The notes beneath the pieces are model-generated. The model did no database searches. It worked only from the letters and a program-made list of their open reading frames with translations, and was not told where the DNA came from. Position numbers and translations under genes: made by a program. A stretch of DNA of 41,871 bases from CAYQPF01 sp964419225 (GTDB lineage Bacteria; Cloacimonadota; Cloacimonadia; Cloacimonadales; CAYQPF01), in contig CAYQPF010000025.1 in assembly GCA_964419225.1 (NCBI GenBank), positions 1 through 41,871 on the forward strand, read 5' to 3'. Positions within the stretch are counted from its first letter, which is position 1; every line of letters starts with the position of its first letter. Below, one piece after another: positions 34,151 to 41,210 of the stretch.

Positions 34151-34786
34151 TTAGTTTCTCGGATTAAACGGACTGTTCTTCTTCTTAAACATCAGATCAT
34201 TAACATAATCCGATGTATCTGCTAACGCTTTATCAGACACTGTAGTAGATGGGGTTGCTTTCGGCTTCTTCTGCTTCTGAGCCAACACCTGTTTCTGCTT
34301 GATCCGCACTGTGTCAATTTTAGCAGGTACTTTTAAACTATCCTTAACAGGTTGACTTACATTCTCTTTTTTGGCAGTCAACTTAGTAAAAAAGTTAAAA
34401 TTAATCATCCCCTGATTATAAAAATATACTACGACTAACGTCAAACCTGTAATGACTATTCCTAAAAACACCAGATAAATCAAATTTGTCGATAACATCA
34501 ATTTCTTTTCCCGGACAGGTGTCTCAGATTTATAAGTCGTCTTATATTTTGTCTTTTCTGTCTGTTTATCATACTGACTGATAATTGCGATCTCATCTGC
34601 ACCTATGGCACGTGCATAACTTAAAATCATGGCTTTGGCATAACCATATCCACCAAGATCAGCAAAGTTATTATTCTCAATTGCCAGGAGCAAATAATCT
34701 TTGATCTTGGTGATATCATGTACCTGCTGAAGACTGATATTGTTCTTCTCGCGAAAATTCTTCAAGTATTGGCCGACACTTTCCAT
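34151..34786 (-). CDS. RodZ-like HTH/transmembrane protein (211 aa)
   Basis: Residues ~1-75 are a HTH_25-type helix-turn-helix as in RodZ (VGQYLKNFREKNNISLQQV, then IKDYLLLAIENNNFADLGG, then YAKAMILSYARAIGAD). A basic linker and one membrane helix follow (~98-120; NLIYLVFLGIVITGLTLVVV). The rest is a lysine-rich, low-complexity periplasmic region (QKQVLAQKQKKPKATPSTT). RodZ links MreB filaments to the wall machinery. The protein is shorter than E. coli RodZ and lacks its folded beta domain. The dapF stop codon overlaps its RBS, and dapB lies just before dapF, so wall precursor synthesis and cell shape share a transcript. Confidence 0.85.
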   Translation of the reverse strand: MESVGQYLKNFREKNNISLQQVHDITKIKDYLLLAIENNNFADLGGYGYAKAMILSYARAIGADEIAIISQYDKQTEKTKYKTTYKSETPVREKKLMLSTNLIYLVFLGIVITGLTLVVVYFYNQGMINFNFFTKLTAKKENVSQPVKDSLKVPAKIDTVRIKQKQVLAQKQKKPKATPSTTVSDKALADTSDYVNDLMFKKKNSPFNPRN

Positions 34787-34794
34787 ACTTACCT

Positions 34795-35598
34795 CTATAT
34801 TTCTATTTTGCCCTCAAATACAAAATCCACTTCTCCGGTCAGATATATTTGATTGCTGCGTTGATCGTAATCAATTTTAACTTTTCCACCCGGCATTTTA
34901 ACTTCCACAGAATCGGAAAGCAAATTAGCCATAAAACCTGCATATACCGCAGCACATGCTCCCGTACCACAGGCCAGGGTTGGCCCGCTGCCTCTTTCCC
35001 AAATCAGGATATCTATGTGAGAATAAGAATTAACACAGGCAAATTCCACATTAATCCCCTGAGGGAAAAGTGAATGCCTCTCTATCTTGGGGCCATATTC
35101 CATTAAATCATGGTGCGACAGATAGGGACTGAATATCACCAAATGTGGATTACCCATATTCACAGGGTAACCTTTATACGTCAGAATCGGGATATAAGGA
35201 GAATCTGCAAATCCGGACAATTTGCCCGGCATTCCCATATTAACTGTGATTACAGGATTGGGTGAAGGAACTGTTACATTACCCTTCTTCAGACCGGAAT
35301 GAGTATTTATATGCACTATCGTCTGTTTTGTCTTCATGAATAAATAAGCAATTACAGCCCTTAAAGCTGATCCGCAAGACTCCGCTTCCGACCCGTCCAG
35401 ATTGAAGATCCGCATATACGCATCGCCTTCCTGGTCAGGCAGGATAAGGACTATCCCGTCTCCGCCTATACCGAAATGCCGGTCACTCAGTTTGATGGCC
35501 AGCTTGGCAAAATCAATTTGCGGGACCTTCCCATCCAAAAAATCAAGGTAAATGTAATCATTCCCTTGAGAATGCATTTTCACAAAAGGCAGTTTCAT
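34795..35598 (-). CDS. dapF: Diaminopimelate epimerase
   Basis: A 267-aa enzyme that converts LL- to meso-diaminopimelate for lysine and peptidoglycan synthesis. Two mirrored halves each carry an active-site cysteine: EAESCGSALR (about residue 77) and LACGTGACAA (about residue 217). The N-terminus KMHSQGNDYIY and DRHFGIGGDG are typical. The first cysteine is normally in CGNGxR; here it is CGSALR, an unusual change next to the catalytic Cys, while the second site is canonical. Its start overlaps dapB by 4 nt (ATGA), so translation is coupled. Identity is secure; whether the variant site alters activity is unknown. Confidence 0.93.
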   Translation of the reverse strand: MKLPFVKMHSQGNDYIYLDFLDGKVPQIDFAKLAIKLSDRHFGIGGDGIVLILPDQEGDAYMRIFNLDGSEAESCGSALRAVIAYLFMKTKQTIVHINTHSGLKKGNVTVPSPNPVITVNMGMPGKLSGFADSPYIPILTYKGYPVNMGNPHLVIFSPYLSHHDLMEYGPKIERHSLFPQGINVEFACVNSYSHIDILIWERGSGPTLACGTGACAAVYAGFMANLLSDSVEVKMPGGKVKIDYDQRSNQIYLTGEVDFVFEGKIEI

Positions 35599-36344
35599 TT
35601 GATTAAAATCTCCTTAAATACCTCTTTAAAATTATAGATCCCTTTTTGATTTGCTAACCATTGAGCCGCCATCAACGCCCCATAGGCAAACCCTTCCCTG
35701 TTCTTGGCTACATGACTTAACTCAATATAGTCTGCCGGTGAATCATAGACAAGCTTATGTGTACCTGTGACAGATCCTGCCCGGACACTGGCAAAATGAA
35801 ACTCTTCACCTTCAATTTTCCGGTTAACTCTGTCATACTGAGCTTCGGATTTTCTGTCGATATTATTAACAATTATAGATGCCAAATCCTTGGCTGTTCC
35901 CGAAGGACTGTCCATCTTCTTTTTGTGATGAGCTTCAAATCCATAAACATCATATCCCGGGATCTTATTCATCAGCTTGGCTGTAAATTCATTTATTAAA
36001 TAGAAGGTATTCATTCCGACTGAGAAATTGGAACCATATACAAGCCCGGTCTGATATTTCTGAACAAGTTCTTTTGCTTCTTCCAGCCGGTCAAACCACC
36101 CGGTCGTACCTACAACCAGACTCTTTCCCAAAGCAGTAACCTGTTCTATATGTGCAAAGGCTGAATCAGGGGTGGAAAAATCTATGCAGACTTCTGTATT
36201 CTCCAACGCTGCAAAAGTAATTTCCCGATGACAATTCTCGGCAAATGGATCAATCTTCGCTACTATTTCCATGTTCTGACCCGCTGCCATACTCTCCAGC
36301 ATCTTCCCCATCTGCCCATATCCTATCAAAGCTATTTTCAACAT
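35595..36344 (-). CDS. dapB: 4-hydroxy-tetrahydrodipicolinate reductase
   Basis: A 249-aa cytoplasmic enzyme of the diaminopimelate/lysine pathway. The N-terminal nucleotide-binding loop is IALIGYGQMGKM (GxGxMG form), followed by CIDFSTPDSAFAH and VVGTTGW. The substrate-binding and catalytic segment EAHHKKKMDSPSGTA (about residues 150-164) holds the conserved His and Lys. The protein is slightly shorter than E. coli DapB (273 aa) and looks complete. It is the first gene of a dapB-dapF-rodZ block, with RBS AGAAGGGA before the ATG. A 7-bp repeat array lies 32-59 nt upstream, between it and the peptidase gene. Confidence 0.94.
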   Translation of the reverse strand: MLKIALIGYGQMGKMLESMAAGQNMEIVAKIDPFAENCHREITFAALENTEVCIDFSTPDSAFAHIEQVTALGKSLVVGTTGWFDRLEEAKELVQKYQTGLVYGSNFSVGMNTFYLINEFTAKLMNKIPGYDVYGFEAHHKKKMDSPSGTAKDLASIIVNNIDRKSEAQYDRVNRKIEGEEFHFASVRAGSVTGTHKLVYDSPADYIELSHVAKNREGFAYGALMAAQWLANQKGIYNFKEVFKEILIK

Positions 36345-36375
36345 ATTCCCTTCTTCTTATGTCTCACTTTCTCCC

Positions 36376-36403
36376 ATTCATAATTCATAATTCACAATTC
36401 ACA
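36376..36403 (+). repeat. Heptamer array F: ATTCATA x2, ATTCACA x2
   Basis: Four contiguous 7-bp units lie in the 112-nt gap between the M20 peptidase gene and dapB. Confidence 0.85.
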
Positions 36404-36456
36404 ATTAGTTTACATCCCTGTAAGAAACTCTCTAAAAGCGTCCTGTTCTCCCCACA

Positions 36457-37572
36457 TTAATAATTGATAATTATTGATCTTACCAACTCTTTTCCCAGTT
36501 CCAACTCCTTGATTGAAATCTGCTCTTCCACCGTATGTACTTTATCCATACCGGTTCCGGCTACAATTATCTTAAAGCCTTTACCATTGAAGATATTGGC
36601 ATCACTACCGCCACCACCTTTGACAGTCTCGGGTACTAAACCTAAATCTCTGGTAGCTTTGGTCGCCAGTTTCACGATTTCTTCCTCTTCACCCAGGAAG
36701 AAGGATTGGTATTCGTTGATAACTTCCACTTCCACTCTGGCCTGGAACTCGCCCTGTTTGTACATGGCTGCAGTTGTTTCAAATGCTTCTATCATTTGCC
36801 TGGTCACTTTATCCAGCTTTTCCGGATTATGACTGCGTGCTTCACCTTTGATTTCTACCATATTCGGTACGATGTTGGTGGCTAAACCGCCTTTGATAAT
36901 ACCGATATTACAGGTAGTTTCAAAATCTATTCTTCCCAGAGGCATTGCAGCTATTGCTTCTGCTGCAACTCTGATCGCATTAATTCCTTTTTCAGGAGCT
37001 ACACCAGCGTGTGCTTCCTTACCATATACTTTGATCTTGATGGAGTTTTGGGAAGGTGCTCCCACCATGAACTGTCCAACTTTATGAGAATCCAGAGCAA
37101 ATCCGATCTTCGATTTTAATAAAGCAGGATCAAGATACTTCGCACCTAATAAACCGATTTCTTCTGAAATGGTGAACACCACTTCCAAGGGAGGTAATTC
37201 TTTTCCCTCAGCCAGTAATTCTTTGATCCCGAAGATGATCTGTGCTACACCTGATTTATCATCAGAACCCAATACCGTTGTACCGTCGGAGACAATATAG
37301 TCACCCTTGATCTGAGGTTTGATTCCGTTACCCGGCTGAACAGTGTCCATATGGGCACAGAACAGTAAAGGAGTTTTATCACTTTTACCCGATAAAAAGG
37401 CATATAAATTTCCTACATTTCCACCTGTCTTCTCATTCGCCTGATCAAATTGAGTCGTAAATCCCAACTCTTCCAGATCTTTTTGTAACTGCATTGCTAC
37501 TGCTTTCTCATTCCTGGACTCACTATCTATCGCTACAAGATCCATAAAGTATTCAATTATATTACTTTTCAT
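36457..37572 (-). CDS. M20-family peptidase, peptidase T-like (371 aa)
   Basis: The start is set at ATG 37572, with GGAGG 5 nt upstream; the ATG at 37596 would put this site inside the gene. Metal and catalytic motifs of M20 dizinc aminopeptidases are present: LFCAHMDTVQPG, TVLGSDDKSGVA, VFTISEEIGLLGAK, FALDSHKVG and GGGGSDANIF near the C-terminus. The dimerisation lid starts at KVYGKEAHAGVAPEKG. It best fits the peptidase-T-like (PepT-like, TIGR01883) group, which releases N-terminal residues from tripeptides in the cytoplasm. No signal peptide. Expression is possibly from a TTGACA at 37618-37613, with a poor -10. It heads a long same-strand gene run. Confidence 0.9.
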   Translation of the reverse strand: MKSNIIEYFMDLVAIDSESRNEKAVAMQLQKDLEELGFTTQFDQANEKTGGNVGNLYAFLSGKSDKTPLLFCAHMDTVQPGNGIKPQIKGDYIVSDGTTVLGSDDKSGVAQIIFGIKELLAEGKELPPLEVVFTISEEIGLLGAKYLDPALLKSKIGFALDSHKVGQFMVGAPSQNSIKIKVYGKEAHAGVAPEKGINAIRVAAEAIAAMPLGRIDFETTCNIGIIKGGLATNIVPNMVEIKGEARSHNPEKLDKVTRQMIEAFETTAAMYKQGEFQARVEVEVINEYQSFFLGEEEEIVKLATKATRDLGLVPETVKGGGGSDANIFNGKGFKIIVAGTGMDKVHTVEEQISIKELELGKELVRSIIINY

Positions 37573-37780
37573 ATATTCCTCCACTTTTTTATTCATTCAT
37601 TTACCTATTAATTGTCAATTAAAATATTTTGTAGCAGATTTTAAACAATGAAAAAGCTGTTGATTATACCTTTTCTTTGGGTGAAGAATCTGCCCGGTTT
37701 TTTTATTATAAACATTGTCGCATAAATAACTATAAAAATATATTGGACTAATTCAATACTTCGCACTTTGTATATTCTCT

Positions 37781-38075
37781 AATTAGTCCGTAGGACGAAC
37801 GATGTTAGCCTGTCAGCTTTAGCTGCAGGTTTGAATGAACATCAATTCCCGTCCTTTAGGACGAAAGATTATTATTGAGTACTACAAATTTTAAAACTTG
37901 GTTGTGGTATAACTTTCTATATAGATATTTATGCCGTTTTGCTTAACATGTTAATTAAGAATTTGTGGTATGAATTTTCTAACCTCTATATGAGAATCGT
38001 AGGTTAAAACCCACGAAATTACCGGATAAATCCGGCGTTCCATGAATTGGACCTTCAGAATTTATTCTGAAAAAA
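37781..38075. repeat. Intergenic cluster of five to six small hairpins
   Basis: Hairpins in order: GTCC-GTA-GGAC (37786-37796), CCTGTCAGC-TTTA-GCTGCAGG (37809-37829), GTCC-TTTA-GGAC (37851-37862), an imperfect 8-bp stem (37998-38015), CCGGAT-AA-ATCCGG (38022-38035) and TTCAGAAT-TT-ATTCTGAA (38054-38071). The first and third share a 3' GACGAAMGAT, so a unit is repeated about 65 nt apart. The pattern resembles REP/RAYT-type repeats, but no RAYT gene is in the window. Confidence 0.65.
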
Positions 38076-38197
38076 CACAGGTCAAATCAAAGCAAATATC
38101 TTCTTCGGAATTATCTCTTTTGACTAATAGATAATATTAGATTAGAATTTAACTGATTTGATAAAGCAACACCAAGGATGAAGAGGGGAACATATTA

Positions 38198-38232
38198 GTT
38201 GAAAGTTGAGAGTTGAGAGTTGAGAGTTGAAA
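38198..38232 (+). repeat. Heptamer array H: GTTGAAA, GTTGAGA x3, GTTGAAA
   Basis: Five contiguous 7-bp units, same unit as array C at 9273-9297. Confidence 0.9.
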
Positions 38233-38326
38233 AATTCTGCCATTCTGACCTCTGGCATATCTCTATCAACCTATTAGTTCCTTAATACTTGCCTGCGGGT
38301 TTCAATAATTTTTCTGAGTCTCTTTC

Positions 38327-38365
38327 TCACTCCCCTCGCTTTCAAGAGAGGGGCCGGGGGGTGAG
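38327..38365 (-). repeat. Hairpin repeat with GAGGGG stem, copy 2
   Basis: CCCCTC (38332-38337) pairs with GAGGGG (38348-38353), and flanking CTCAC and GTGAG add an outer stem. It is related, in reverse orientation, to 20702-20743. Confidence 0.7.
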
Positions 38366-38380
38366 TTATTCTCTCTCCAC

Positions 38381-38422
38381 TGGCAATTGGCACCTGACAC
38401 CTGACTACTGGCACCTAAGTAC
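38381..38422 (+). repeat. Heptamer array I: six TGGCACC-type units
   Basis: Units read TGGCAAT, TGGCACC, TGACACC, TGACTAC, TGGCACC, TAAGTAC. The period is 7 bp even though the units diverge. Confidence 0.75.
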
Positions 38423-38440
38423 TTGCCTGCGGGTTTTGTG

Positions 38441-38466
38441 AAAAAGGGTGCAATCTCTTGCACCTT
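38441..38466 (-). terminator. Intrinsic terminator of the 507-aa protein gene
   Basis: GGTGCAA (38447-38453) and TTGCACC (38458-38464) form a 7-bp stem with a TCTC loop, followed on the minus strand by CTTTTT. It lies about 110 nt after the stop at 38576. Confidence 0.75.
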
Positions 38467-38560
38467 AATTTTGTTACTTAATACATATGCTTCAAGCTCT
38501 TTTCATGTGACTACAGGTCTGATATTTTCAGAACCAAGAATATGATATCTGAAAAAACAT

Positions 38561-38580
38561 GCTCGACGCTAGTCCCTATT
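38561..38580 (-). other. 3'-UTR element GACTAGCGTC, copy 2
   Basis: On the minus strand this reads AATAGGGACTAGCGTCGAGC and overlaps the TAG stop of the 507-aa gene. It matches copy 1 (9571-9590) at 18 of 20 positions and likewise precedes a terminator by about 100 nt. Confidence 0.6.
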
Positions 38581-40099
38581 TAAGCAATAGCACTTTTTTC
38601 TGTTTTACAATTTTATCAGAAGTATATCTTAGCATATAAAAACCTGAAGATACAAGATGACCTGCTTCATTTTTTGCATCCCAGATGACATTTTTCTTAT
38701 TTTCCACCGCTATAGTTTTTACTTTTTGTCCCTTAATATTAAAGATTTCCAAGGTTCCGGGTTTTTCATCTTCTGTCTTTATCTGTAGAGAAGTGGAATA
38801 ATTAAAGGGATTAGGCCAGGCAAGCAGCTTAGTATCAGGAATTGCATTTATATTATCATTAATGGCATTGGTCTTTTGGATATAAAAAGAATATAGATGA
38901 TCATCAGTTACTATATATAGTGTATCATTGCTCGCAAATTTAAGATTAACAGAGCCTAATTCTGATGTAGTCAACTGCATATCAAACCTGTACATTTCGG
39001 GAAAATTCTCATTACAAACAGCCACTATTCTTAAAGTTTGAGCAGAATCGCTATAAGCAATAAACATATCAGGGTTTATCTGTTGATAATTACCGCTTCC
39101 GGAAAAGGACCCCAGAGTCTCTGTATTATCAATAATAGGATAATTGTAAGTATATGCACCTAAAATACCAATATCCTGATTTGCAACCGGAATAATGATT
39201 TTGTCAGATCCCAAAGAACATAAATCCTGCTGTAAATAGTCATTATTAAATCCTGCATACATCTCATAAAATCTGAGAGAATCCGTTGCATCTATAGTAA
39301 GTTCAACTTGATTACTTGTGATATTGGGAGAAAATGTTGTAAGATACCAACTATTCCCAAAATGTTTAATATATCCGAATTTGGCAGAACCAATAAATTC
39401 ATAATACAGTACTGCCGGGCAATAGACACTTTCTGTTCTGACAATATTTCCCTCGAAATCACAAAAAATCCAAGTCTCCGGAGTGGCGTTTTTTTCATTT
39501 GGAATGAAGACTACATAACTGGGATATAGAGTAAAAACAGTTGCTAAAGGAAATATCCCAGGTGTATAATCGCCCGTACAAATTTGTAGAGAATCATCAG
39601 TTATAGTATTGTATTTTACAAATGCATTTGAGTAGATTACAAAAATATCATCTCCCTGCCCTACCTCAATACGCGATCTAAAAAAATCCATTAATGAGTT
39701 ATTATTTCTTGAAAAGGTAAACAATTCGTTTTGATTTACTCTGTACATCACAAAACCGGCACTCAGCTTGTAAAAATAATAGATATAGCCATTTCTGATG
39801 GAAGTTAGTAATTCATTGTCTTCTTGAAAAGAAGGAATATTGAAAGAATTAGGTAATTCTCCAATCAAAACCTGTTCCGTAAATGACATAGATGCATGAT
39901 CATACTGAAAACCATAAAACTGAATGTTACCATTATTAATGACAGGATTGATGAATTGAATATTACCATTTGATAATGTATATGTGTCTCTAAAAGTGTA
40001 GGGAATGTTTAAATCTGCAACGGCAGTGCAACTGATCTCAATTTCGGCATAAAGTAACCCTGATATAAGTATCAGCAATACAAAAAGTATTCTTTTCAT
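38576..40099 (-). CDS. Secreted protein with FlgD-like sorting tail (507 aa)
   Basis: The signal peptide MKRILFVLLILISGLLYAE precedes ~400 residues of strand-rich sequence with propeller-like repeats (YTLSNGNIQFINPVINNGNIQFYGF, shown here only as the region ~40-64; NGYIYYFYKLS; SNDTLYIVTDDHLYSFYI). The last ~80 residues (from about 426, AWPNPFNYST, then LEIFNIKGQKVKTI, then GHLVSSGFYMLRY and KKVLLLK) are the FlgD Ig-like/type-A C-terminal domain, which directs type IX-like secretion in related phyla. The RBS is AGGA before ATG 40099. No catalytic motif is seen. Probably a surface-attached protein of unknown role. Confidence 0.82.
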   Translation of the reverse strand: MKRILFVLLILISGLLYAEIEISCTAVADLNIPYTFRDTYTLSNGNIQFINPVINNGNIQFYGFQYDHASMSFTEQVLIGELPNSFNIPSFQEDNELLTSIRNGYIYYFYKLSAGFVMYRVNQNELFTFSRNNNSLMDFFRSRIEVGQGDDIFVIYSNAFVKYNTITDDSLQICTGDYTPGIFPLATVFTLYPSYVVFIPNEKNATPETWIFCDFEGNIVRTESVYCPAVLYYEFIGSAKFGYIKHFGNSWYLTTFSPNITSNQVELTIDATDSLRFYEMYAGFNNDYLQQDLCSLGSDKIIIPVANQDIGILGAYTYNYPIIDNTETLGSFSGSGNYQQINPDMFIAYSDSAQTLRIVAVCNENFPEMYRFDMQLTTSELGSVNLKFASNDTLYIVTDDHLYSFYIQKTNAINDNINAIPDTKLLAWPNPFNYSTSLQIKTEDEKPGTLEIFNIKGQKVKTIAVENKKNVIWDAKNEAGHLVSSGFYMLRYTSDKIVKQKKVLLLK

Positions 40100-40421
40100 C
40101 TAATATCCTATCAATTTGATAATAATAGAACAAAAAAAATGTGTCTTGTTGTCAATAGCTTTTATTGTCAGAGCTTTAATGCTATTGTTGCTTTAGCTTA
40201 CGTCATTATTTACAAAAGATTAGCTTATTGAAAATATTTCATTTACCTTTACAAAAGCCAAACACAAAATCTTAAAACCTACTTTTTATGCTACTTAAAT
40301 AATCATTCATCATTGATACAGGTACAATACATTATTGTATATATTTTCGACAAGCTTCTCTTTCTGATACCTGAAATCTCTTCAATTGTGATAGTGATAT
40401 TACATGTTTGTCTGTGTTAAT
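40100..40421. other. AT-rich intergenic interval, no gene
   Basis: No open frame with an RBS is seen. On the minus strand, TTGACA occurs about 50 nt upstream of the 507-aa gene but the nearest -10-like TATTAT is 22 nt away, so no promoter is called. AAAGCTATTGACAA has a partial direct repeat nearby. Confidence 0.6.
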
Positions 40422-40589
40422 TTAATTTTTCATTCGATATTTGATATAATAACCGAGAAATATATTAACAATATAAAAGACTAATGGTAAAAAACCATGA
40501 TTGAATTTCATCATATCAGTATTTGTAAATACAAACCACTCGATAATAATTACTAAAGCTGCTATACCGAATAATACAGTAAGTTTCAT
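40422..40589 (-). CDS. Small two-helix membrane protein of unknown function (55 aa)
   Basis: ATG 40589 is preceded by AAAAGGAG at 5 nt. The 55-residue product has two hydrophobic helices (LTVLFGIAALVIIIEWFVF, residues 3-21, and FLPLVFYIVNIFLGYYI, 33-49) joined by a polar loop (TNTDMMKFNHG), with a basic C-terminus (KYRMKN) that predicts both ends in the cytoplasm. A near-consensus promoter with a short leader is directly upstream, so it is expressed as its own unit. The family is not recognised. Strong start signals and clear topology make a chance frame unlikely. Confidence 0.7.
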   Translation of the reverse strand: MKLTVLFGIAALVIIIEWFVFTNTDMMKFNHGFLPLVFYIVNIFLGYYIKYRMKN

Positions 40590-40658
40590 ATTAGCTCCTT
40601 TTAAATGAAAGAAGATAGTGGAGAAATTGCAACATCTTCTTTATTTTCTTCTATAATA

Positions 40659-40687
40659 TTTATATGAAACTCTTATCTACATGTCAA
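40659..40687 (-). promoter_or_regulatory. Strong sigma70-type promoter of the 55-aa membrane protein gene
   Basis: On the minus strand, -35 TTGACA (40687-40682) and -10 TATAAA (40664-40659) are 17 nt apart. The leader is about 63 nt. The 23-bp repeat at 40693-40715 lies immediately upstream of the -35, in the place of an activator site or UP element. Confidence 0.75.
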
Positions 40688-40692
40688 GTGCT

Positions 40693-40715
40693 TTTTCGAG
40701 AGTAGCCACAAATGG
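40693..40715. repeat. Copy 2 of the 23-bp repeat
   Basis: It has one mismatch to 810-832. Here it sits 6 nt upstream of a strong -35 box. Confidence 0.7.
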
Positions 40716-40870
40716 AATTTTTACCACGAATTGGGCGAATTGGACGAATTAGCAGAGGAAGGAGAAAGTTATTGGAGGAGATAGAGGAATTTAACCACTG
40801 ATCAAGAGATGATAAGCTAATCTTACAATCTTACTATCCTAAGAATCCTAATTCAGACAAAAGAAGAAAA

Positions 40871-40892
40871 GGGCGAACACACAGGTTCGCCC
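40871..40892. repeat. Hairpin repeat GGGCGAAC-N6-GTTCGCCC
   Basis: A perfect 8-bp stem with loop ACACAG, followed by CTACA. Very similar dispersed hairpins are common in many bacterial genomes, from memory. A half-copy lies at about 41013-41030. Confidence 0.75.
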
Positions 40893-40904
40893 CTACAATC
40901 CCAC

Positions 40905-40932
40905 TGACAACAGACACCCGAAACCTGACACC
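40905..40932 (+). repeat. Heptamer array J: TGACAAC, AGACACC, CGAAACC, TGACACC
   Basis: Four degenerate 7-bp units of the TGACACC type also seen at 34065-34092 and 38381-38422. Confidence 0.6.
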
Positions 40933-40938
40933 TCTCCC

Positions 40939-40985
40939 ATCTGTGATCACCCGCGTTTTCAGTGTTAATCCGCGTTCTATTAAGC
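40939..40985 (+). repeat. Dispersed ~46-bp repeat, copy 2
   Basis: It aligns to the reverse complement of 9301-9348; it ends in GCGTTCTATTAAG. Confidence 0.6.
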
Positions 40986-41094
40986 GTCCTTCTCCCCTTA
41001 ACCAAAGTCTAACACACGGTTCGCCTACAGTTTTTCAACGAGGCCTTCTCTAACATATTTTAAAAAATCTTTTTCGATTATCTCTACTATTTTC

Positions 41095-41168
41095 TTGACC
41101 GCTTTTTAATTTACTGATATTTTTGAGTATAATTGAATCATAGAATTTTCATAATCCTGATTATGAAA
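41095..41168 (+). promoter_or_regulatory. Candidate promoter and 22-bp inverted repeat upstream of the last gene
   Basis: TTGACC (41095-41100) and TATTTT (41118-41123) are 17 nt apart; a TATAAT at 41128-41133 is an alternative -10. A perfect 10-bp inverted repeat (TTTCATAATC and GATTATGAAA, 41147-41168, 2-nt centre) lies in the leader and could be an operator or an mRNA hairpin. Confidence 0.4.
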
Positions 41169-41210
41169 GTTGTATTATACCCATAGTATTGAAAGCCCTA
41201 AGGAGAGAAC

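Larger units (their letters stand above)
38072..38575. other. Gene-free interval rich in degenerate repeats
   Basis: No credible open frame is seen. Besides the arrays, hairpin repeat and terminator listed separately, it holds two identical 17-bp copies of TACTTGCCTGCGGGTTT (38286-38302 and 38420-38436). The interval separates the 507-aa secreted protein gene from the peptidase gene on the same strand. Confidence 0.7.
40716..41094. other. Repeat-rich intergenic interval
   Basis: No gene is seen. It begins with a 9-bp-periodic stretch (GAATTGGGC, GAATTGGAC, GAATTAGCA at about 40730-40756). It then holds the GGGCGAAC hairpin, heptamer array J and the second ~46-bp repeat, and a decayed half-copy of the hairpin repeat (CACACGGTTCGCCTACAG, about 41013-41030). 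Confidence 0.65.

Noticed and set aside
37573..37596. Upstream ATG for the M20 peptidase
   Set aside because: The GGAGG site falls between it and the ATG at 37572, which is the better start.
38072..38575. tRNA or rRNA fragment in the repeat-rich gap
   Set aside because: No cloverleaf, TTCRANY loop or CCA end could be found.
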